From assembly GCF_000004195.4 (NCBI RefSeq), contig NC_030686.2:44150961-44214960 (forward strand): 64,000 nucleotides of DNA. The letters are read 5' to 3'. This document shows, piece by piece, positions 56,247 to 64,000 of the stretch (the stretch's first letter is position 1; every line of letters begins with the position of its first letter). The notes under the pieces were generated by a model that saw nothing but the letters and a program-made list of their open reading frames with translations, did no database searches and had not been told where the DNA came from. The position numbers and the translations under genes were made by a program. The stretch is from Xenopus tropicalis. Its lineage: Eukaryota > Chordata > Amphibia > Anura > Pipidae.

Positions 56247-57846
56247 CAGTGGCTTGCAAAAGTATTCGGCCCCCTTGAACTTTTCCACATTTTGTCACAT
56301 TACAGCCACAAACATGAATCAATTTTATTGGAATTCCACGTGAAAGACCAATACAAAGTGGGGTACACGTGAGAAGTGGAAGGAAAATCATACATGATTC
56401 CAAACATTTTTTACAAATAAATAAGTGCAAAGTGGGGTGTGCGTAATTATTCAGCCCCCTTTGGTCCGAGTGCAGTCAGTTGCCCATAGACATTGCCTGA
56501 TGAGTGCTAATGACTAAATAGAGTGCCCCTGTGTGTAATCTAATGTCAGTACAAATACAGCTGCTCTGTGACGGCCTCAGAGGGTGTCTAAGAGAATATT
56601 GGGAGCAACAACACCATGAAGTCCAAAGAACACACCAGACAGGTCAGGGATAAAGTTATTGAGAAATTTAAAGCAGGCTTAGGCTACAAAAAGATTTCCA
56701 AAGCCTTGAACATCCCACGGAGCCCTGTTCCACCGATCATTCAGAAATGGAAGGAGTATGGCACAACTGTAACCCTACCAAGGCACGGCCGTCCCCCTAA
56801 ACTCACAGGCCGAACAAGGAGAGCGCTAATCAGAAATGCAGCCAAGAGGCCCATGGTGACTCTGGGGGAGCTGCAGAGATCTACAGCTCAGGTGGGGGAA
56901 TCTGTCCATAGGCAACTATTAGTCGTGCACTGCACAAAGTGGGCCTTTATGGAAGAGTGGCAAGAAGAAAGCCATTGTTAACAGAAAACCATAAGAAGTC
57001 CCGTTTGCAGTTTGCCACAAGCCATGTGGGGGACACAGCAAACATGTGGAAGAAGGGGCTCTGGTCAGATGAGACCAAAATGGAACTTTTTGGCCAAAAT
57101 GCAAAACGCTATGTGTGGCGGAAAACTAACACTGCACATCCCTCTGAATACACCATCCCCACTGTCACATATGGGGGGGCAGCATCATGCTCTGGGGGGG
57201 CTTCTCTTCAGCAGGGACAGGGAAGCTGCTCAGAGTTGATGGGAAGATGGATGGAGCCAAATACAGGGCAATCTTGGAAGAAAACCTCTTGGAGTCTGCA
57301 AAAGACTTGAGACTGGGGCGGAGGTTCACCTTCCAGCAGGACAAGGACCCTAAACATAAAGCCAGGGCAACAATGGGTTAAACCCAAACATATCCATGTG
57401 TTAGAATGGCCCAGTCACAGTCCAGATCTAAATCCAATGGGGAATCTGTGGCAAGATCTGAAAACTGCTGTTCCCAAAGGCTGTCCATCTAATCTGACTG
57501 AGCTGGAGCTGTTTTGCAAAGAAGAATGGGCAAGGATTTCAGTCTGTAGATGGGCAAAGCTGGTAGAGACATACCCTAAAAGCCTGGCAGCTGGAATTGC
57601 AGCAAAAGGGGGTTCTACAAAGTATTGACTCAGGGGGGCTGAATAATTACGCACACCCCACTTTGCAGTTATTTATTTGTAAAAAATGTTTGGAATTATG
57701 TATGATTTTCCTTCCACTTCTCACGTGTACCCCACTTTGTATTGGTCTTTCACGTGGAATTCCAATAAAATTGATTCATGTTTGTGGCTGTAATGTGACA
57801 AAATGTGGAAAAGTTCAAGGGGGCCGAATACTTTTGCAAGCCACTG
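56247..57846 (+). mobile_element. Tc1/mariner-type DNA transposon, 1600 bp
   Basis: Terminal inverted repeats of about 214 bp (56247-56460 and 57632-57846) begin CAGTGGCTTGCAAAAGTATT. Both ends abut TA (56245-56246 and 57847-57848), the target duplication of the superfamily. The length is typical of a full Tc1 element. The near-identical arms suggest it is not ancient, yet the transposase is broken. Confidence 0.93.
56616..57628 (+). pseudogene. Tc1-like transposase, inactivated by frameshifts
   Basis: The ATG at 56616 opens a paired-like helix-turn-helix region (about 110 residues) with GRPPKLT, typical of the Tc1 DNA-binding part, and ends prematurely at 56981. The protein continues in other frames: from about 56945 (RLQFATSH, WSDETKMELFG with the first catalytic Asp), then from about 57187 ([21 protein letters not shown] with the second Asp) to a stop at 57381, then from about 57398 (WPSHSPDLNPMGNLWQDLK). 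At least three frame breaks are present, so no functional enzyme can be made. The third acidic catalytic residue expected in SPDLNP-x-E-NLW is Gly here (GGG codon). Confidence 0.9.
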
Positions 57847-57926
57847 TATTTGTACACAGAGTATCAGTGGCATAGCAAGATGTTACTGAGCCCCACGGCA
57901 AAGTAATGTTAGGGCCCCCAAAATGT

Positions 57927-59070
57927 CCAGAAACCTGTTAGCCAGAAAGCTTCTAAAAAAAATGTATAACATATTTCCTTTTTCCTTGTAATAATAAAAC
58001 AGTACCTGAACTTGATCCCAACTAAGATATAATTACCCCTTATTGGGGCAGAACAGCCCTATTGGGTTTATTTAATGGTTAAATGATTCTCTTTTCTCTG
58101 TAATAATAAAACAGTACCTGTACTTGATCCCAACTAAGATATAATTACCCCTTATTGGGGGCAGAACAGCCCTATTGGGTTTATTTAATGGTTAAATGAT
58201 TCTCTTTTCTCTGTAATAATAAAACAGTACCTGTACTTGATCCCAACTAAGATATAATTACCCCTTATTGGGGGCAGAACAGCCCTATTGGGTTTATTTA
58301 ATGGTTAAATGATTCCCTTTTCTCTGTAATAATAAAACAGTACCTGTACTTGATCCCAACTAAGATATAATTACCCCTTATTGGGGCAGAACAGCCCTAT
58401 TGGGTTTATTTAATGGTTAAATGATTCCCTTTTCTCTGTAATAATAAAACAGTTCCTGTACTTGATCCCAACTAAGATATAATTACCCCTTATTGGGGGC
58501 AGAACAGCCCTATTGGGTTTATTTAATGGTTAAATGATTCCCTTTTCTCTGTAATAATAAAACAGTACCTGTACTTGATCCCAACTAAGATATAATTACC
58601 CCTTATTGGGGGCAGAACAGCCCTATTGGGTTTATTTAATGGTTAAATGATTCCCTTTTCTCTGTAATAATAAAACAGTACCTGTACTTGATCCCAACTA
58701 AGATATAATTACCCCTTATTGGGGGCAGAACAGCCCTATTGGGTTTATTTAATGGTTAAATGATTCCCTTTTCTCTGTAATAATAAAACAGTACCTGTAC
58801 TTGATCCCAACTAAGATATAATTACCCCTTATTGGGGCAGAACAGCCCTATTGGGTTTATTTAATGGTTAAATGATTCCCTTTTCTCTGTAATAATAAAA
58901 CGGTACCTGTACTTGATCCCAACTAAGATATAATTACCCCTTATTGGGGCAGAACAGCCCTATTGGGTTTATTTCATGGTTAAATGATTCCCTTTTCTCT
59001 GTAATAATAAAACGGTACCTGTACTTGATCCCAACTAAGATATAATTACCCCTTATTGGGGCAGAACAGT
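57927..59070 (+). repeat. 112-bp tandem array (MITE-derived), about 10 copies
   Basis: CTGTAATAATAAAACAGTAC-type units from about 57985; the left flank AACCTGTTAGCCAGAAAGCT resembles the MITE outer region. Several units share an A-to-G change (AAACGG) near the right end, showing spread by local copying. Confidence 0.92.
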
Positions 59071-59193
59071 AGTGAATGTAGTGTGAGTCGGGTGGTGGGC
59101 CCTTGACTCGGGTACCCCAGTCCAACCCTGCATGGTGTTACTTCATATGGTATCTGACCAATCAACTCATAGGCCAGGTGGAAAGATACTGAA

Positions 59194-59386
59194 TAAGGGT
59201 GAAGACACACGGAGCTACTTAGTAGCAGCTACTTGTCACAGCTACCAAAAATACCCTGCCATTGACAGTACTGAGAGTTGCCTCTGCTAAACACACAGAG
59301 ACAATTATCAGTAAATGATCAGCATTGTCTATTGTAGTAGCTGTGACAAGTAGCTGCTACTAGTAGCTCAGTGTGTCTTCACCCTT
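59194..59386. mobile_element. Short MITE, TAAGGGTGAAGACACAC ends
   Basis: Inverted ends TAAGGGTGAAGACACACGGA and GTGTGTCTTCACCCTTA extend through AGCTACT and GTAGCAGCTACTTGTCACAG, leaving a small loop. Confidence 0.8.
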
Positions 59387-60180
59387 AGGAGCCATACATG
59401 TTACAGCCGCATTTCTAGCAGTTGCAGCAACTCTTCGTGTCCTTATCTGCCAATGTACCACACACTGGTATATATGGGGAACCTGCATTTATTTCCAACC
59501 TGACATACAAGGAGATAATAAATGTAATTGCTGGAAGTGTGTAAATCAGGAAGGAACATTTTATACTACTAAACATGAAAATAAACGCTATAAATCAGAG
59601 GATCCCACTGATACTGTTAGTAGGAATGTTATTATCTGATAAGAGGGTTAAAGATAGAACCAGTCATGGAAATAGCTCTGAGGAAACACCGCGTTCCCGG
59701 CTTTATATACAAAGTGCTATATATATAGGCACAAGGCTTTATTGGTGCAATCACCCATATACAGACGGATTTACTGTGCCTGTCATGGAGGAAACAGGGA
59801 AAGGGGATTGGTCACTGGTTCCAGTAGTGTCGGACTGGGCTGGCTGGGCCCCTCTCAAATGCTTTCTCTGTAGGGGGGCCTGGGGGCCACCAAGTTACAC
59901 CATTGGCCCTGACCATTTATAGGTCAGCAGCACTTTAGTTTGGAATTTCAGCAATTATCTGATCCCTAGGGTTCAATCTACCCTAGCAACCAGGCAGTGT
60001 TGTGAATGAGAGACTGAAATATGAACAGGAGGGGCCTCAATGGAAAGATAAAGAATACAACATATTAATTAGGGTGTAGCCTCGCATAGCAATTTTTTAG
60101 TGACCCCCTTTTGAAAGCTGGAAAGAGGCAGAATAGGAAGCCAAGTAATTCAAAAAACATGTGAATGGCTGCTCATATAT
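59387..60180. other. Unassigned intergenic stretch
   Basis: A fragment near 59827 (AGTGTCGGACTGGGC) resembles one end of the hAT MITE family. No gene seen. Confidence 0.4.
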
Positions 60181-60303
60181 AACCAGCTACCCCTGCACTT
60201 AGATACAATTGTAACTAATAAGCTAAACAGGTCTCTTGTCTCCCCCTAGACACCTGTTTAGCTTATTAATTACAATTGTATCTAAGTGCAGGGGTAGCTG
60301 GTT
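60181..60303. repeat. Hairpin: 52-bp inverted repeat with 19-bp spacer
   Basis: 60181-60232 and 60252-60303 are reverse complements with one mismatch. Confidence 0.92.
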
Positions 60304-60527
60304 AAGATTTCTGGGCTCTCTTCCAAAAGCTATCTATTTAATCAAGTTTGAGAAACACTGTATCTAAGTGCAGGGGTAGCTGGTTAAGATTTCTGGGCTC
60401 TCTTCCAAAAGCTATCTATTTAATCAAGTTTGAGAAACATTGTATCTAAGTGCAGGTGTAGCTTGTTAAGATTTCTGGGCTCGCCGCCAAAAGCTACTTT
60501 TTTGAAGTTTGAGAAACATTGTATCTT
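60277..60527 (+). repeat. 82-bp tandem repeat, 3 copies
   Basis: TGTATCTAAGTGCAGG recurs at 60277, 60359 and 60441; the third copy is more diverged. The first copy begins inside the right arm of the hairpin. Confidence 0.9.
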
Positions 60528-61180
60528 ATGAACCCAGATTCAATGGCTTTGAACTTTTTTGCCCTTTTTTTATTGTAAGCGATGGATCAGTGTAATAATG
60601 TCTATTTGCTTATCAATAACCCATTATATATGAGCAGATAAGACACACACAGCTAAATCATAGCGATCAATAGAAAGTGAGCTATAGGATCAATATTTCT
60701 CACCTTTTATAAGATAATGATTGTATCATTGAATGTGCGAGGGGGGGGGGGCAGACACATAGAAACCAAACAAATATATTAGATATAATGATAATGATAA
60801 TGAGTGCTGTAGTGTCAGATAGGCCAGGAATGAGTGTCGGGGCTATGGCATACAGTACGCACGGGTTATAAATACAATAAAATACCTTTGCTTCAGTTCG
60901 TGTGAATCGCCAGTGGGAAAACAATTATTTACCTTCCTTTGGTGCTTCTTTCTAAAATAACAGTTTAAATGGTCAGTGACCCCCACAACCAAAAGGCAAA
61001 TGTTCTGAGTGGTCCCTCTTCTGAGTGGTGTTACTCTTCCTTTATTTTTATTTTTCTATATAGGGACTAACCCTCCTATACATCCAATATTCTGACTTCC
61101 AACGTATTGCCTGGTTGCTATGGGAATCTAGCAACCAGATAGCCATCGAAATGCCAAACTGGAGAACTGAAAAACAAGAG
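60528..61180. other. Unassigned intergenic stretch
   Basis: Contains a G-run near 60742. No gene recognised. Confidence 0.35.
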
Positions 61181-61183
61181 GTA

Positions 61184-61966
61184 AGTTGGCTGTATGTGGC
61201 TGTGTGTGGCTGTATGTGACTGTATGTGGCTGTATGTGACTGTATGTGGCTGTATGTGACTGTGTGTGGCTGTGTGTGGCTTTATGTGACTGTATGTGAC
61301 TGTGTGTGACTGTATGTGACTGTATGTGGCTGTATGTGGCTGTATGTGACTGTATGTGACTGTGTGTGACTGTGTGTGACTGTATGTGGCTGTATGTGAC
61401 TGTATGTGGCTGTATGTGACTGTATGTGACTGTATGTGACTGTGTGTGACTGTGTGTGACTGTATGTGGCTGTATGTGACTGTATGTGGCTGTATGTGAC
61501 TGTACGTTGCTGTATGTGACTGTGTGTGGCTGTGTGTGGCTTTATGTGACTGTGTGTGACTGTATGTGACTGTACGTGCCTGTACGTGGCTGTGTGTAAC
61601 TGTGTGTGGCTGTATGTGACTGTATGTGGCTGTGTGTGGCTGTGTGTGACTGTGTGTGACTGTATGTGGCTGTGTGTGACTGTGTGTGGCTGTGTGTGAC
61701 TGTGTGTGACTGTATGTGGCTGTATGTGGCTGTATGTGACTGTATGTGGCTGTATGTGACTGTATGTGGCTGTATGTGGCTGTATGTGGCTGTATGTGAC
61801 TGTATGTGACTGTATGTGGCTGTGTGTGGCTGTGTGTGGCTGTATGTGGCTGTATGTGACTGTATGTGACTGTATGTGGCTGTATGTGGCTGTATGTGGC
61901 TGTATGTGACTGTATGTGACTGTATGTGGCTGTGTGTGGCTGTGTGTGGCTGTATGTGGCTGCTTT
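61184..61966 (+). repeat. 10-bp minisatellite TGTATGTGGC / TGTATGTGAC, about 78 copies
   Basis: Units alternate between A/G at position 4 and GGC/GAC at the end. The - strand is free of stops for 237 codons (His/Thr/Ser-rich) purely because of the repeat. Confidence 0.95.
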
Positions 61967-62164
61967 ACTGCACCTTGTTCCCTTCTGTTGGTCATTAAAA
62001 CTGCCCGTAGCCCAGACTTAAATGGTTTAACAGCCCTTGTCTGTGGTAGAGCTAGTGCTGCCCTCTAAAGGAGAAACCCCTGCAATTACATGGTATAAAT
62101 TTGAATTAAACTCAGAGGCGGGCCAAGTCAGCCGGGTGTTCAATCTAGGAAAACAATAATGTGT

Positions 62165-62390
62165 TTAGGTTTCACTTGAACTGGGTGAAATAGAAACTTC
62201 CCCTTGAAACTGGGTGAAATAGAAACTTCCCCTTGAAACTGGGTTAAATAGAAACTTCCCTTTGAAAGTGGGTGAAATAGAAACTTCCCCTTGAAACTGG
62301 GTGAAATAGAAACTTCCCCTTGAAAATGTGTGAAATAGAAACAAGGATGGGATGAATTTCCCCTTGAAACTGGGTGAAACAGAGAACAAT
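62165..62390 (+). repeat. 29-bp minisatellite, about 7 copies
   Basis: The unit TAGAAACTTCCCCTTGAAAC plus TGGGTGAAA, with the last copies diverged. Confidence 0.92.
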
Positions 62391-62616
62391 GATGGGGTTA
62401 ATTCTCCTAGGTATGCCTGGAGTTATGGACAAATAAGATAAAGGTGGCGCCTCTCAGAAAATAAACAAGGCAGGTTTTATTGCTAAGATCAAATGTCAAC
62501 AATGTAAAATCAATTATACTGCAGTGGATGAGGTTCTATTAGGGCAGGGGCAAATAAGTGGCTATGATCTGCCCCCCTTTCCTTTTAAAGTTGCAGTGAT
62601 CTAAACCCTTGAAAAT

Positions 62617-63600
62617 AAAAACACTATGGCACCTCCTACCCTTATGTATAAATACAAATATACAGAGAAGGAATGTTCTGGGCACACAATAAGCTGTACC
62701 CCCATACTGTACTGTCTAAGGGAAACACTATGGCACCCCCTACCCATATGTATAAATACAAATATACAGAGAAGGAATGTTCTGGGCACACAATAAGCTG
62801 TACCCCATACTGTACTGTCTAAGGGAAACACTATGGCACCTCCTACCCATATGTATAAATACAAATATACAGAGAAGGAATGTTCTGGGCACACAATAAG
62901 CTGTACCCCCATACTGTACTGTCTAAGGGAAACACTATGGCACCCCCTACCCATATGTATAAATACAAATATACAGAGAAGGAATGTTCTGGGCACACAA
63001 TAAGCTGTACCCCCATACTGTACTGTCTAAGGGAAACACTATGGCACCCCCTACCCATATATATAAATACAAATATAAAGAGAAGGAATGTTCTGGGCAC
63101 ACAATAAGCTGTACCCCCATACTGTACTGTCTAAGGGAAACACTATGGCACCTCCTACCCATATGTATAAATACAAATATACAGAGAAGGAATGTTCTGG
63201 GCACGCAATAAGCTGTACCCCCATACTGTACTGTCTAAGGGAAACACTATGGCACCCCCTACCCATATGTATAAATACAAATATACAGAGAAGGAATGTT
63301 CTGGGCACACAATAAGCTGTACCCCCATACTGTACTGTCTAAGGGAAACACTATGGCACCCCCTACCCATATGTATAAATACAAATATACAGAGAAGGAA
63401 TGTTCTGGGCACACAATAAGCTGTACCCCCATACTGTACTGTCTAAGGGAAACACTATGGCACCCCCTACCCATATGTATAAATACAAATATACAGAGAA
63501 GGAATGTTCTGGGCACACAATAAGCTGTACCCTTATACTGTACTGTCTAAGAAAAGTAATATGGCAGCTCCCACCCAAATGTATAAATACAAACATATTG
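62617..63600 (+). repeat. 104-bp satellite array, about 9.5 copies
   Basis: ACACTATGGCACCCCCTACC to ACTGTACTGTCTAAGGGAA, period 104. The edge copies are the most diverged. Open frames on both strands here are repeat artefacts. Confidence 0.95.
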
Positions 63601-64000
63601 AACGGACAGTTCTGGGCAGTAACCCTACTTATCAATAGGGCATTCTGCCTAATGAAACCGTAATGATGTACTTAAGCGGTGAGTAAGGACAGAAGACAAA
63701 CTGACAAACAACTGTAGGGCAAAGGTGCCACTGAGTCAATAAGAGTAACAAGTAAGAAACACTGATTTATTGGAATTAAGTAGGTGAAGCCGGGGGAGTG
63801 GAAGTGATTTCCTAAGGGAAGGCATTGGCTAAGGCTCTCTTGTATACAAACCTAACACGTAAGCATTAGATTGCTGACCAACAAGTATTGTAATATGGCC
63901 TCATTGCCTCCCTGACACAATCTGCAGCCCAATCGGCACACATTGTGTAAACACCTGCTCACGTTTGCTTGGGCGCAGTCTCACAGGGTGGAAATCTGCC
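63601..64000. other. Unassigned right edge
   Basis: No gene or repeat recognised. Confidence 0.35.

Noticed and set aside
61282..61995. 237-codon - strand His/Thr-rich frame
   Set aside because: Open only because the 10-bp repeat lacks stops in that frame.
62601..63663. Series of 75-131-codon frames on both strands
   Set aside because: Each is one period of the 104-bp satellite read again; no independent coding signal.
1..64000. tRNA, rRNA or other structured RNA genes
   Set aside because: Many hairpins were seen, but each belongs to a MITE or tandem repeat. No cloverleaf with tRNA A/B boxes was convincing by eye; a tRNAscan/Infernal run would decide.

Overview
The window looks like vertebrate nuclear DNA, most likely from a frog of the genus Xenopus. 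The evidence is interrupted genes with GT/AG introns of 0.2-3 kb, dense MITEs with TTAAAGG-type ends (the T2 class known from Xenopus), hAT and Tc1 DNA transposons, CR1/L2-like LINE pieces and many tandem arrays. No bacterial-type gene organisation is present. The species call is an inference; I could not run a search.

The only intact protein-coding genes I can support are three tandem paralogues on the + strand: 10337-19005 (gene A, 655 aa), 30232-39774 (gene B, 570 aa) and 45474-53183 (gene C, 572 aa). All encode otopetrin-family proton channels and resemble OTOP2 most. Each has six coding exons with identical intron phases (1,0,2,1,0). Exons 2 and 3 are exactly 137 and 59 bp in all three, and each assembled coding sequence is open from ATG to stop. 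They differ mainly in the N-terminal tail (122, about 22 and about 38 residues), the loop after TM5 and the loop between TM10 and TM11. Intron sizes are set almost entirely by repeats.

Layout: 1-10.3 kb is repeats (135-bp and 100-bp satellites, T2 MITEs, a LINE RT scrap, a local 340-bp duplication). 10.3-19.2 kb is gene A, with a 2-kb satellite in intron 1 and a perfect 110-bp-arm palindrome in intron 2. 19.2-30 kb is a repeat-rich spacer. 30.2-39.8 kb is gene B, with nested hAT elements in intron 3. 39.8-45.4 kb is a spacer with an inverted 100-bp satellite and a MITE carrying a 112-bp tandem array. 45.4-53.2 kb is gene C, with a LINE containing an expanded 22-bp repeat and a hAT copy 31 nt from exon 4. 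53.2-64 kb is a spacer with a 1600-bp dead Tc1 element and more tandem arrays.

The three genes probably arose by local duplication and encode dimeric acid-activated proton channels of the plasma membrane. Whether they differ in tissue or pH response cannot be read from the sequence.
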